In this document: piece after piece, positions 51,752 through 60,135 of the stretch
Numbering within the stretch: position 1 is the first letter of the stretch
How the letters are laid out: the number at the start of each line of letters is the position of its first letter
Assembly (NCBI GenBank): GCA_005518205.2
Contig: RFFC02000001.1
Span: 175,551-239,550, forward strand
Reading direction: 5' to 3'
Length of the DNA: 64,000 bases
From: Hormoscilla sp. GUM202
GTDB lineage: Bacteria > Cyanobacteriota > Cyanobacteriia > Cyanobacteriales > Desertifilaceae
Notes under the pieces: model-generated
Told to the model about the DNA's origin: nothing
The model's database searches: none
Seen by the model: the letters and a program-made list of their open reading frames with translations, nothing else
Made by a program: the position numbers and the translations under genes

Positions 51752-52219
51752 TCAACTGTACAGTCCGTATTCGATTCTCTTCAGCAGTTCATCTACCTGT
51801 TGAGTTCCTGCATCGGTGTCCAATAGCTCAAATGGAATTGCCCCTGATAATGCACGATTGGGTCTTTTCAGCCAGTTTCTTGCTGTATCAGCATTCTCGA
51901 ATACTTCTAGTGTACTTGCTAAGATACGGGCAATGCGATAGAGTCTGTCTGAAAAGATAGAGTCAAGAGGCTTGTTCTCTTGCTTGCGCCGTTCTATATC
52001 CCGATCGCTCGTTCCCAGGACAGATGCCAGTTGCGCCTCAGAAATGCCGCACTCTTGGGCAACTCGCCCCACAGAGACTATGGGAAACCCCTCACGGATG
52101 CTGTTAACTATCTTCAACTCTGGTGATAAGGCGGTTGGTTCTCCCTGTGGATTTTTTCCCACACCCAATATTTCATAAACTTTATTGTTTCCCGCAGCAA
52201 CAGTGTTTGACCTAGGCAT
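51752..52219 (-). CDS. Xre/MbcA/ParS-type antitoxin, without toxin
   Basis: A 155-residue protein. After a variable N-terminus come SVGRVAQECGISEAQLASVL (helix-turn-helix) and SDRLYRIARILASTLEVFEN with TARNWLKRPNRALSGAIPFE, the ParS/MbcA toxin-binding (DUF2384) region. These antitoxins pair with a RES-domain toxin encoded just downstream. Here the next gene on the strand is cobM, with no RES-like frame between. It may act alone as a regulator or be an orphan remnant. Confidence 0.85.
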   Translation of the reverse strand: MPRSNTVAAGNNKVYEILGVGKNPQGEPTALSPELKIVNSIREGFPIVSVGRVAQECGISEAQLASVLGTSDRDIERRKQENKPLDSIFSDRLYRIARILASTLEVFENADTARNWLKRPNRALSGAIPFELLDTDAGTQQVDELLKRIEYGLYS

Positions 52220-52240
52220 CTTGACATCCTCTAACTATAC

Positions 52241-52380
52241 AGACAATGTTTTTAGTCGGTTTTCAATCATATCTTGCACCATTTTCAACTAGCTAGTCCC
52301 CTCCATAACGAGTGTAAAAAAACCTTTCTAGACAATGTTTTCAGTCGGTATGTCAATTTTAACTCATATCTTGCACCTGT
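52241..52380. repeat. Partial MITE pair with ATCTTGCACC ends
   Basis: AGACAATGTTTTTAGTCGGT...CATATCTTGCACC (52241-52280) and AGACAATGTTTTCAGTCGGT...CATATCTTGCACCTGTCGC (52332-52384) are direct repeats of one end of the MITE at 19921. The rest of the 52220-52605 gap shows no gene. Confidence 0.55.
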
Positions 52381-52605
52381 CGCAATATCAGCAAGCCAGC
52401 AAGTCGTTCCAACCGCGATTGACCAAGGCTTCGTCTTCGATGTGTTTAGCAAATTATGCTAACATAAAATCGCAGGTTTGTCCGACGAGATCGCGTCCAT
52501 GGGCGTTCCTATTGTGGATATACCACAGATGCGAGTTCCAGGATCTCCAGAAGTAGCAATCTTGGTTCAAAATGGTATAGCTTAGTATTGCGATTGTCCT
52601 TGACT

Positions 52606-53517
52606 ATGCAGGCCACAGTTACCACGACAGCCCCCATTCCAGGCAACTACTGGAATTGGCGCGGGCACAAGATCTATTATGTACGAGCAGGAGAACCTGA
52701 TGGGCAGCGTCCGCCCCTGCTACTGGTGCATGGGTTTGGCGCTTCTACAGATCATTGGCGGAAAAATATCGCCCAACTGTCGGGCGAGTTCCAGGTTTGG
52801 GCGATCGACCTGTTAGGGTTCGGACGTGCCGCCAAAGCTAACATTGCCTACAGTGGCGATTTGTGGCGAGACCAACTGCACGACTTCATCACAGAGGTCA
52901 TTGGTCGAGCAGTTATCTTAGTTGGCAACTCCTTGGGAGGCTATGCTTCTCTCTGTGTCGCCGCGCAGCGTCCTAGCAGTGCGGTTGGTTTGGTGTTACT
53001 CAACAGTGCTGGCCCCTTTACTGAAACAGAGGAATCTCCTGTCGCCCGTCGCCAAGCATCACCGAACGCCGCCAGAAAATTGTTAGGCAAGTCTTTCGGG
53101 TTGCTGTTTCGCCAACCTTGGGCAAGTTTTCTGCTCTTCCAGTATCTGCGACGACCCTCAGTCATCCGCAAAACTCTGCAAAAGGTTTATCTGGACCAAA
53201 CTGCGGTCACAGATCGACTGGTAGAAGAAATCTATCGCCCATCTTGCGACCGAGGTGCCGCCCAGGTATTTGCTTCTGTCTTTAGCACCCCCCAAGGAGA
53301 AAAGGTGGACGTACTGCTGGAACAGTTAACCTGTCCTCTACTACTTCTCTGGGGAGAAGCGGACCCCTGGATCGACTGCAAACAACGCAGTGCGAGGTTT
53401 CGCCAACATTATCCTCAATTGACAGAACACTTTCTACGTGCCGGTCATTGCCCCCATGATGAGGTGCCCGACCAAGTCAATCACCTGATTCGTTCTTGGG
53501 CGATCGCCCACCTGTGA
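52606..53517 (+). CDS. Alpha/beta-fold hydrolase
   Basis: A 303-residue hydrolase from ATG 52606 (MQATVTTTAPIPGNYWNWRG); TTG 52588 is an alternative. The oxyanion region LLLVHGFGASTDHWRKN, nucleophile elbow LVGNSLGGYASL (Ser), acid in LLWGEADPWIDC and late His in LRAGHCPHDEVPDQVN form the catalytic triad. A cap domain lies between residues about 140 and 210. Substrate unknown; several cyanobacterial members are chloroplast-like esterases. A single gene. Confidence 0.88.
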   Translation: MQATVTTTAPIPGNYWNWRGHKIYYVRAGEPDGQRPPLLLVHGFGASTDHWRKNIAQLSGEFQVWAIDLLGFGRAAKANIAYSGDLWRDQLHDFITEVIGRAVILVGNSLGGYASLCVAAQRPSSAVGLVLLNSAGPFTETEESPVARRQASPNAARKLLGKSFGLLFRQPWASFLLFQYLRRPSVIRKTLQKVYLDQTAVTDRLVEEIYRPSCDRGAAQVFASVFSTPQGEKVDVLLEQLTCPLLLLWGEADPWIDCKQRSARFRQHYPQLTEHFLRAGHCPHDEVPDQVNHLIRSWAIAHL

Positions 53518-53818
53518 CCGGCGATCTCCGAGCCGATGTCGGTGGGGTTTCGGACCTCAACTCCACCGACGGGGCGATCGCTGCCGACGGATTTTCACCG
53601 GCGATCCATAGCTAGCCTTCTGACTAAAGCCCGTTATTCGTCAATCTGGCAATTTTTCATAAAAACCGCAAAATCCTTGATAGATAAGCGTTTCAGAAGA
53701 TGGTTAGTACATTCCCGGTCCTTCTGGAGAAATAAATTGTAAAAAAATGTTGCAGGTTGACGAGCAACTATGTTAACTTTAATTACAGAAGGTTGACATA
53801 GATGGAGACTTGTGGAAC
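53518..53818. other. Region upstream of the hli genes
   Basis: About 300 bases without a gene. The first 90 bases contain short complementary segments (CCGATGTCGGTGG...CCACCGACGG) and HIP1 sites. The last 100 bases are A/T-rich and probably hold the hli promoter, but no clear -35/-10 pair stands out. Confidence 0.35.
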
Positions 53819-53965
53819 ATGGAAAACCAACAAAAAAGCAAGTTTGGCTTTACCGAGTTCGCAGAAACCTGGAACGGTCGTCTGGCCATGCTGGGATTGA
53901 CGATCGGCCTGGCCACCGAGTTAATGACCGGTCAAGGCATCTTGTCTCAACTGGGTTTGATGTAA
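53819..53965 (+). CDS. High-light-inducible protein (HLIP), copy 1
   Basis: A 48-residue one-helix protein: MENQQKSKFGFTEFAETWNG then RLAMLGLTIGLATELMTGQG. ETWNGRLAMLG is the chlorophyll-binding ExxNxRxAM motif of the LHC/HLIP superfamily. It sits in thylakoid membranes, binding chlorophyll and carotenoid and protecting new photosystem II subunits under stress. It is followed after 76 bases by a second, very similar copy. Confidence 0.93.
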   Translation: MENQQKSKFGFTEFAETWNGRLAMLGLTIGLATELMTGQGILSQLGLM

Positions 53966-54041
53966 GTAAGTGGTTGGTAGAGAAGAACTACCAACCACTG
54001 TCAAAAACTGTATTAGGTTAATGTTAATAGGGAGTTGTGAA

Positions 54042-54185
54042 ATGGAAAAGCAAGAAAGCAAGTTTGGCTTTACTAATTTCGCGGAAATTTGGAATGGTCG
54101 TCTGGCCATGCTGGGCTTTGCCATCGCCCTAGGGACGGAATTGATGACCGGTCAAGGCATCTTGTCTCAGCTGGGTTTGATGTAA
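54042..54185 (+). CDS. High-light-inducible protein (HLIP), copy 2
   Basis: A 47-residue protein: MEKQESKFGFTNFAEIWNGR then LAMLGFAIALGTELMTGQGI. The chlorophyll-binding EIWNGRLAMLG motif is intact. The last 13 residues are identical to copy 1 and their DNA is nearly the same, indicating tandem duplication. AGGGAG lies about 9 bases before the ATG. A strong terminator follows, so both copies probably form one transcript. Confidence 0.93.
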   Translation: MEKQESKFGFTNFAEIWNGRLAMLGFAIALGTELMTGQGILSQLGLM

Positions 54186-54227
54186 TCGTCAGCCAGAGTT
54201 AATAATTAAATAGCGTTGAGTTTAAGC

Positions 54228-54259
54228 ATGCCTGTGGTAAAATTACCACAGGCATTTTT
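54228..54259 (+). terminator. Rho-independent terminator of the hli pair
   Basis: ATGCCTGTGGTAA-AAT-TACCACAGGCAT followed by TTTT. A perfect 12-13-bp stem and U-tract, 43 bases after hli copy 2. Confidence 0.9.
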
Positions 54260-54270
54260 GCATAAATTGT

Positions 54271-54323
54271 TCGTAGTAAGGACTTTAGTCCTTGCCTGAG
54301 ATAAGGACTAAAGTCCTTACTAC
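54271..54323. repeat. AAGGACTTTAGTCCTT palindromic repeat
   Basis: GTAGTAAGGACTTTAGTCCTT and AAGGACTAAAGTCCTTACTAC form a 21-base inverted pair around GCCTGAGAT. Each arm is itself palindromic. A dispersed cyanobacterial repeat; a half-relative occurs at 50869. Confidence 0.75.
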
Positions 54324-54328
54324 AAACA

Positions 54329-54638
54329 TTAGTCAACCCAACGAAATTGATAGGTAGAGTCAGTTGCGCCCCATACCTGATTTCCTTGAGCGTCAAAACC
54401 CCGGTCTGTGGTATCCATCCCCTCTGAATGGAGTATAATCCGATTGGTTATCTTCACGGCACCTCGATAATTGGTGGGACAACCGCCTGGTTGGGTCTGG
54501 CCAATGTAGCGATCGCCTTCTGGGGAAAGAAACACGCTACAAATAGGATTGCCGATCTCGCTGCTGCTGACAACCCGTTGTGGTTCGGGTCGGTTGCACA
54601 AACCCACCAAGTGCGCTGGGGAAGGGGGCTTAAAGGAT
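54329..54638 (-). pseudogene. CpeT/CpcT-like gene, 3' part (split by IS1)
   Basis: The frame reads SRSFKPPSPAHLVGLCNRPE, then GDRYIGQTQPGGCPTNYRGA VKITNRIILH and MDTTDRGFDAQGNQVWGATD, the C-terminal pattern of CpeT/CpcT-type proteins, known from phycobilin lyases for phycobiliproteins and related proteins. The 5' half lies beyond an IS1-family element at 55519-55892. Joining through one CGAGATTC copy gives 684 bases, an unbroken 227-residue protein (NADTVVESRSFKPPSPAH at the join). Confidence 0.85.
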
Positions 54639-54646
54639 CGAGATTC

Positions 54647-55518
54647 GGCGTTGCACAATTACGGGATGATTTAAATAGGTACCGGTACAGAATTATAACG
54701 TAGATAGTGCAATAATAACTTAATTGAAAGCCTCAACATTTCTTCGGACTTTGAGTAACATAATGTTTTTCTTTTTAATCCAGCTCGATAATGTCTTAAT
54801 CGACCTATTTCACATTCAACACGGGTCATGTAGGTTTTGCTGACTATATGGTCAATATATTCAATAAACATTGGATAAACAGGCCATCCATCAGTAACGT
54901 ATAAAAAGCATTGCCAACATTTTATAATATCCCACATAGGCTTAAAAGTTTCTGCAGAACGATCGCCTAATACCCATGTTATAATCCCTGGCTTGAAATG
55001 ATTTACGACTGTCCATAGCCACTTTTTATTCTTTTTTTTATTGACATAAGTATGCAACTCGTCAATTTCTGCAACCTCCGGAATATCGTAGTTTTCAGGG
55101 ATTGACGGTAATTCTTTAGCTGCCTGTTTTACCCAATCAATTTGAGTATTATGGCTGACACCAGTTATCCTTTCAATACCTCGAAATCCATTGCCATTAA
55201 CGTACATTGTCAAACAATTTTTCTTGACATCTTCTGAATAACCGCGCGGATAATAATGTTCGAGAAACTGGCGACGACAATCTTTACAAATTCAATTCTG
55301 TTTGCCGCGTCGGTGACCATTTTTATTGATGTTTTCAGAACCACATCTGGGACATTTCATGTTCGACTCCTTTAGCTAATTCTTTCGCCTTACTATCCAT
55401 GATAACACATATTATGACTAGGTCGAAAACAAACATCATACTATACATAAATTCTGACTGTAAAATTGCAGATTATCATAATCTGCAATAACCCATCATC
55501 CCGAAAATGTGCAACGCC
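54647..55518. mobile_element. IS1-family element with 8-bp duplication
   Basis: The left end GGCGTTGCACAATTACGGGATGAT (54647-54670) matches the complement of 55495-55518 at 22 of 24 bases. CGAGATTC is duplicated at 54639-54646 and 55519-55526, as expected for IS1. Length is 872 bases. It inserts in the CpeT/CpcT-like gene. Solo copies of the end occur at 45123-45146 and 58491-58514. Confidence 0.9.
54671..55360 (-). pseudogene. IS1-family transposase with in-frame TGA
   Basis: ATG 55360 begins MKCPRCGSENINKNGHRRGK, a Cys-based zinc motif of InsA type, but TGA at 55292-55294 interrupts at KQN-stop-ICKDCRRQF. The same frame then continues through GYSEDVKKNCLTMYVNGNGF (helix-turn-helix), EIDELHTYVNKKKNKKWLWT (first Asp), FLYVTDGWPVYP (second Asp) and VECEIGRLRHYRAGLKRKTL (Glu region). 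A single stop therefore separates zinc and catalytic regions. It has no usual InsA/InsB frameshift window. Confidence 0.85.
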
Positions 55519-55892
55519 CGAGATTCAACTACAGTATCCGCATTACTGGGGGTAAGGCGCAAAAATCGCTGTCGATAAGGCATCACGAGATTTTTCTGTA
55601 AGGCTTGTTCTTGATAGAGAAAAATCTCGTCAGGACTATTAAGTTCGCCATTCTCTGTATGAACTGTAACTTTGCAAGTAGTCATCTTGACGTTGGGGGC
55701 TTTGCTATTTGCCGCCGCCTGGGCCGAAGTATCCATTACTCCTACCAGATGAGTCGCTACTTCGTCAAGGTGACGAATGCGCTGCGCGCACGCTACGCGA
55801 TCGACGGGCACCGACTGGGTGCAAGCGGTCAAGAGATGAAAGCAGGTGAGAGCCCCGATCGCCCCTCCTGCTAATATACTTTTTTGTCTCAT
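55519..55892 (-). pseudogene. CpeT/CpcT-like lipoprotein gene, 5' part
   Basis: From ATG 55892: MRQKSILAGGAIGALTCFHL then LTACTQ, a lipoprotein signal with Cys after LTA. The following LDEVATHLVGVMDTSAQAAA, KVTVHTENGELNSPDEIFLY and QEQALQKNLVMPYRQRFLRL are typical of the N-terminal half of CpeT/CpcT-like proteins. The reading past VVES enters IS1. A lipid-anchored form of this family is unusual relative to the soluble phycobilin lyases, so a lyase role should not be assumed. Confidence 0.8.
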
Positions 55893-55946
55893 GCTCCCAA
55901 AACAGCCTGATATAGCAGGTTTGATTATCTGGCAAATTGCGCTTTA

Positions 55947-56858
55947 ATGGAAGCAGTACCTACTCGCAAGCGAAAAATGAAGCTGAAAGCGATAGTGAGA
56001 CTGCTAAAAGAGACTGTGGCTGAATGGCAAAAGGATAAAGTGCCGATATTGGCGGCAGCTTTAGCCTATTATACCGTATTCTCCCTCGCTCCCCTGCTGA
56101 TTCTCGTCATTGCGATCGCCGGTTTCGCGATCGGTCAAGAAGCGGCGCAAGAGCGGTTGGTAGGTGAAGTGCAAAACCTGATTGGTGCCGAGGGGGCGGC
56201 ATCGATCCAAAATCTGATCCAAAATAGCTACCAACCCAAATCTGGTATCCTGCCCAGTATCCTGGCGATCGCCACTCTGCTCTTCGGGGCCACGTCGGCC
56301 TTTGCCCAGCTGAAAGAAGCACTGAATATCATCTGGCATGTCGAACCGCAACAGCAACGGGGGGGCATCATTGGCTTTATCTTAACCCGTGTTTTCTCCT
56401 TTCTCATGGTGCTGTCGATTGGCATTTTACTGTTGCTGTCCCTGGTACTCAGTGCCGTGTTGACAGGAATTAGTAACTGGTTAGAACATTGGCTGATTAT
56501 ACCAGCTTTTGTCTGGCAACTCGGCGATCTGACGATTTCCTTCGGGTTGGTAACCCTGCTATTTGCTCTGATATATCGCTTCTTGCCAGATGTTAAAATT
56601 GCCTGGAGCGATGTGTGGATCGGATCTGCCATCACTTCGCTGCTGTTTACTCTGGGCAAGGGGGCGATCGCCCTATATCTAGGCCGTAGCACTGTCGGGT
56701 CTGCCTATGGTGCCGCTGGTTCTTTCGTCATCATCCTGCTATGGGTTTTTTATTCTGCTCAAATTCTCCTGTTTGGCGCAGAATTTACCCAAGTTTGGGC
56801 AAACCTCTATGGTTCTAGGATTCGATATAGCAGCAGACGGAGAAAGAACGCTCGATGA
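55947..56858 (+). CDS. YihY/BrkB-family membrane protein
   Basis: A 303-residue inner-membrane protein with six hydrophobic segments. KDKVPILAAALAYYTVFSLA PLLILVIAI near the N-terminus, SAFAQLKEALNIIWHVEPQQ in the middle, and VGSAYGAAGSFVIILLWVFY with SAQILLFGAEFTQVWANLYG at the end are the family blocks. Function is not settled; it is often mislabelled as ribonuclease BN. Confidence 0.88.
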   Translation: MEAVPTRKRKMKLKAIVRLLKETVAEWQKDKVPILAAALAYYTVFSLAPLLILVIAIAGFAIGQEAAQERLVGEVQNLIGAEGAASIQNLIQNSYQPKSGILPSILAIATLLFGATSAFAQLKEALNIIWHVEPQQQRGGIIGFILTRVFSFLMVLSIGILLLLSLVLSAVLTGISNWLEHWLIIPAFVWQLGDLTISFGLVTLLFALIYRFLPDVKIAWSDVWIGSAITSLLFTLGKGAIALYLGRSTVGSAYGAAGSFVIILLWVFYSAQILLFGAEFTQVWANLYGSRIRYSSRRRKNAR

Positions 56859-56925
56859 AAAACTCTTGCAGTTTGGCGATGTAGTGGTAAAATCGGCTAT
56901 TGTCCTTGGATTCTAGAGTAAACGA

Positions 56926-57564
56926 ATGGCAATTTATTTAGACTCGGCCTCAGTTAGGGAAGCAGAAACAGCCGTAGAAATGGGATGGATTAAAGGTATT
57001 ACCACAAATCCAACGCTGTTGGCAAAAAGCCGTTTACCACCAGGAACAACCCTACAAAAATTAGCGGAAATTAGCCCCGGTATGCTTTATTATCAACTCA
57101 CGGCCTCTGATTTAGAAGAGATGCTAGTAGAAGGGCGGGCAGCTTATCATATGATTGGGGAGAAAACCATGTTGAAGATTCCGGCAACTGCCATGGGTTT
57201 TCAGGCGGTGGCCCGTCTGTCACCGGAAATTCCCTGTGCGGTGACGGCGATTTATAGCCCCGCACAGGCCCTAGTGGCACGGGAGGCGGGGGCAAAAGAG
57301 GCGATCGCCTATGTGAACCGGGCCACGCGACTGTTGGGTGATGGTTTGGCATTGGTGCGGGAGATGGCAAGTGTTCTCAAAGGTAGTAAAACGGAAATTA
57401 TAGCAGCAAGTATCAAATCCCCAGAAGAAGCAGTAGCAGCATTGCAAGCTGGGGCGGATCATCTTACAGTTCCCTTGAGTTTATTACAGGAGATGACGAC
57501 CCACAAGTTATCCGAGGAAACTGTGGCTGATTTTGCTGAAAATGGACGGGGAATCTTAGGATGA
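56926..57564 (+). CDS. Transaldolase / fructose-6-phosphate aldolase-like
   Basis: A 212-residue TIM-barrel enzyme of the small transaldolase (TalC/FSA) group. YLDSASVREAETAVEMGWIK GITTNPTLLAK is the family start, the Schiff-base Lys lies in GEKTMLKIPATAMGF near residue 84, and KGSKTEIIAASIKSPEEAVA and LTVPLSLLQEM follow. It exchanges three-carbon units between sugar phosphates or cleaves fructose 6-phosphate. It starts 67 bases after the BrkB-family gene. Confidence 0.9.
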   Translation: MAIYLDSASVREAETAVEMGWIKGITTNPTLLAKSRLPPGTTLQKLAEISPGMLYYQLTASDLEEMLVEGRAAYHMIGEKTMLKIPATAMGFQAVARLSPEIPCAVTAIYSPAQALVAREAGAKEAIAYVNRATRLLGDGLALVREMASVLKGSKTEIIAASIKSPEEAVAALQAGADHLTVPLSLLQEMTTHKLSEETVADFAENGRGILG

Positions 57565-57599
57565 TAATGGAGAATAACGAATTATTAATTGCTGTTCGT

Positions 57600-57860
57600 T
57601 AAGTCTCACGGCCAGCAAGGGGTGGGTGTTGTCTCCGGACGCGAAGTTTCCTCTTCGCCCACCCTGTCGTTCGCCAGCAGGCAACGACATGGGTGGGCGC
57701 TCTGGAAACGAAAGTCTCTGGAAACGATAGGAGCGTGGGCTAAGTTCTAGTAGCCGGACCCCTCGTTCCCACGGCTCCGCCTGGGAACGGGTTCGGCGAG
57801 GCAAATATGCAGTGTACCCTATCACTCTGGGTACATCTCACTTTTGTAATCTAGCCCCTG
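57600..57860. repeat. Palindromic repeats, including the type found in coding genes
   Basis: At 57655-57705 CGCCCACCCTGTCGTTCGCC then GGCAACGACATGGGTGGGCG repeats the palindrome embedded in the kinase gene at 48072-48115. CTGGAAACGAAAGTCTCTGG follows, as in the kinase copy at 48863. At 57763-57790 a REP-like palindrome CTCGTTCCCACGGCTCCG CCTGGGAACG occurs. No gene. Confidence 0.7.
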
Positions 57861-57913
57861 CACGCGGAGGGGGCCCGGAGCGTGGGCTTTGTTTCTGTAG
57901 CCGGACCCTTAGT

Positions 57914-58044
57914 TTATTGTAAGCCGACAATAGCTTATTGTAAGCCTGCAAAGCTTATTGTAAGCCAGTAATAGTTTGTTGTAAGCCAGCAATAGGTTAT
58001 TGTAAGCCAGCAATAGGTTATTGTAAGCCAACAATAGGTTATTG
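57914..58044. repeat. Six-unit 21-bp tandem repeat
   Basis: Units of consensus TTATTGTAAGCCAGCAATAGG, six times, mostly 21 bases (one 20). Within each, TATTG and CAATA are complementary. As with the array at 10264, the 21-base period leaves frames open and gives heptapeptide repeats (LLLAYNN on the minus strand), likely incidental. No leader or spacers. Confidence 0.85.
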
Positions 58045-58092
58045 TCCTGCTGTTTCGTGCTGTTGAAATAGCTAATGACAAGAAAACCCTCT

Positions 58093-58165
58093 GTAGGGGT
58101 AAAGCATTTGGGCGTTAAATCTGGATTGAAATCGTCAAATATCGATTCCGAATGCTTTGCCCCGG
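58093..58165. repeat. MITE with GGGGTAAAGCATT ends
   Basis: TAGGGGTAAAGCATTTGG faces CCGAATGCTTTGCCCC about 40 bases on. Short inverted-repeat element. From here to 58887 only repeats are seen: a CTCCCTGCTCCCTGCTCCC run (about 58193-58215), the IS1-like end at 58491-58514, and C-rich elements at 58670-58800 like that at 30784. Confidence 0.65.
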
Positions 58166-58490
58166 TTGGAGTCGTTACGGTGGCGATCGCTCTCCCTGCT
58201 CCCTGCTCCCTGCTCCCTTTTATTTGCCCATAACCACCATGTAGCAGGGGTTGCGGCAAAAGGCGCATTAATTTTTTTGCCCGTCAGCCCCTAACTTGCC
58301 CAAAATTGCTTTATCGAGCAAATTTGGTCGTGCGAAATCTAGGTTTGAGACTGTTGGTGCTATTATAGTATAAAAAACTTGGATGTACCAGAGGAAAATA
58401 ATGTGTACTTGGGACGGGATGATAGGCTGCCTTTGCAAAAATTGGAAACGTAGACTATCAGCGACTTTCAGTTAAGTGCATGCATACAGT

Positions 58491-58514
58491 ATCATTCCAA
58501 AAATGTGCAACGCC
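58491..58514. mobile_element. Solo IS1-family end
   Basis: ATCATTCCAAAAATGTGC plus AACGCC, a 22/24 match to the IS1 end at 55495-55518, with no IS1 body or partner end next to it. Confidence 0.6.
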
Positions 58515-58887
58515 AGATTCAAGATGGGCAGTTCTCTTGAGAGCGCGATCTCGGTCACAGTACCCTTGATGCCATACCAACTGGTGCAAGACCACACCCG
58601 CTATGAGGTTATTGCTCGCACCGGTGTAACCTTACTGCTCGCAAGCTGCAACCCTATTGCTCGCAAGCGGAGGGGGCCCGGATCGTGCTAACGGGGGGGA
58701 TTGCTTCGTGCCTCGCAACCAGGCTGCAAACTCCGCCTGCGCGAGGAGATTGAGCATAAGTTATCGCTACGTACCCCCCCTCGCAATGACAAATGTACCT
58801 GCCGCCATGCAAAACCTACGAAGTATTGCGGACTATTGATAGTGCAAGATATCGGGTAAAATAATCAAAAGGCTCGATCTCATCAAT

Positions 58888-59301
58888 ATGTTTAAGGATA
58901 AGTTCCACGAAGCAGTAAAACAAGCTCTTCAAAAAGAACGGTGGACAATCACAGACGATCCACTGAGGTTTCAATATGGTAACGTCAATTTTCAGGTCGA
59001 TCTGGCCTTAGAAAGAATAGTAGCAGCAGAGAGAGAGGGTGAAAAAATAGCAGTTGAGATCGAGAGCTTTCTCAATCCCTCTGCAATTACAGACTTCTAC
59101 TCCGCTTTGGGTCAGTTCCTTAGTTACCGCCTGGGATTGTCAGACACTGAACCTGAAAGGGCGCTCTACTTGGCGGTTCCATTGGATGCATATGAAACAT
59201 TTTTCCAATTGGAGTTTACCCAAGCGGCAATACAATTATATCAGATTTGGCTAATTGTATACGATCCAGTTAATGAGGTGATTGTGCAATGGAGAAGATA
59301 A
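58888..59301 (+). CDS. xisH: XisH-family protein
   Basis: A 137-residue protein: DKFHEAVKQALQKERWTITD, then VDLALERIVAAEREGEKIAV EIESFLNPSAITDFYSALGQ. The Asp and Glu-x-Glu/Lys spacing is like an endonuclease fold, and XisH is classed near the PD-(D/E)XK group. XisH and XisI were first named as controlling factors of fdxN element excision in heterocystous cyanobacteria, but the pair is widespread and may be an addiction or defence module. It overlaps xisI by 13 bases. Confidence 0.93.
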   Translation: MFKDKFHEAVKQALQKERWTITDDPLRFQYGNVNFQVDLALERIVAAEREGEKIAVEIESFLNPSAITDFYSALGQFLSYRLGLSDTEPERALYLAVPLDAYETFFQLEFTQAAIQLYQIWLIVYDPVNEVIVQWRR

Positions 59302-59624
59302 CAAAATATCGGGAGTATATTCAGAATCTGTTGACTCGTTACGCTAGTAACGATATCTCGGATGACCAAGTGGAGGTTCAACTGATCTTGGACAAAGTTC
59401 GAGATCATTATCAATGGATGAATGTGGGGTGGCAGCATCTTAATCGCGTCTATCGATGTGTGATACACTTTGATATTAAAGATGGTAAAATCTGGCTTCA
59501 GCAGAATTTAACCGATCGAAATCCAGCAGAAGAATTAGTTGCAATGGGAGTCCCTAAAGAGGATATCTTCCTCGGGTTGCAGCCTCCCTACAAGCGACAG
59601 TACACTGAATATGGCTCTGTCTAA
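59289..59624 (+). CDS. xisI: XisI-family protein
   Basis: A 111-residue protein: MEKITKYREYIQNLLTRYAS, LILDKVRDHYQWMNVGWQHL, HFDIKDGKIWLQQNLTDRNP AEELVAMGVPKEDIFLGLQPP. The pattern is the complete XisI family. Overlap with xisH implies coupled translation and a functional pair. No fdxN element borders are seen here. Confidence 0.93.
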   Translation: MEKITKYREYIQNLLTRYASNDISDDQVEVQLILDKVRDHYQWMNVGWQHLNRVYRCVIHFDIKDGKIWLQQNLTDRNPAEELVAMGVPKEDIFLGLQPPYKRQYTEYGSV

Positions 59625-59677
59625 TGTGAGGTTATATCATGTCCGATTAAATGCCCATAATAAAAATTTCCTCGCCC

Positions 59678-59858
59678 GTAGGTTGGGTTGAGGCATGGAT
59701 GCTGTTGGCGAAATCAGTTTAATTCTCTGAAACCCCTTTTCTACGGTAGACAGCATCAACGATAAATTTGGCTTTCTCCCAACTCGCCAACAGCATCAGG
59801 AACGAAACCCTACCCTCTGCGGTGGCGGTTGGGTTACAAGAGCGTCAACCCAACCTAC
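59678..59858. repeat. Nested MITEs
   Basis: Outer ends GTAGGTTGGGTTGA (59678-59691) and TCAACCCAACCTAC (59845-59858). Inside lies a second element with ends GATGCTGTTGGCGA (59698-59711) and TCGCCAACAGCATC (59784-59797). One MITE has inserted into another. Confidence 0.85.
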
Positions 59859-59902
59859 TGCTCTTTGCGGAATATAAGATTTATTAATGCTTACTTACTT
59901 TT

Positions 59903-60062
59903 ATGCCACGCCTACCACGAGAACTCAAACCAGGATACTCCTACCATATCACTTCTCGCTGCAATAATCGCGAGTTTCGCTTGACTCGCCTCTCATGTCG
60001 GGAACTGCTACTCTATGCCATCAAAAAAGCTCTGCAGAAATTTCAGTTTAAACTCTACGGGC
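59903..60062 (+). pseudogene. REP-associated (RAYT) transposase, 5' fragment
   Basis: MPRLPRELKPGYSYHITSRC then NNREFRLTRLSCRELLLYAI and KKALQKFQFKLYGR match the N-terminus of IS200-like Y1 transposases of the RAYT type. The catalytic HUH is expected at the next segment (NHVHYL-like) but the frame instead runs into a REP-like palindrome region and ends at 60226. Only about 53 residues remain. The tyrosine helix is missing. A relic. Confidence 0.8.
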
Positions 60063-60135
60063 GATCGGGTCCGATCTCGAACAACTCTTATCCAATGGAT
60101 CCTCCTGTGGCCACCAACGGGAGGCAGGAGCCTCG

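Noticed and set aside
57909-58268. Minus-strand frame with LLLAYNN repeats.
   Set aside because: It arises from the 21-bp tandem repeat and has no plausible start or non-repeat domain.
58888-59624. Evidence for an fdxN excision element.
   Set aside because: XisH/XisI are common without any element; no recombinase XisF or nif gene is in the window.
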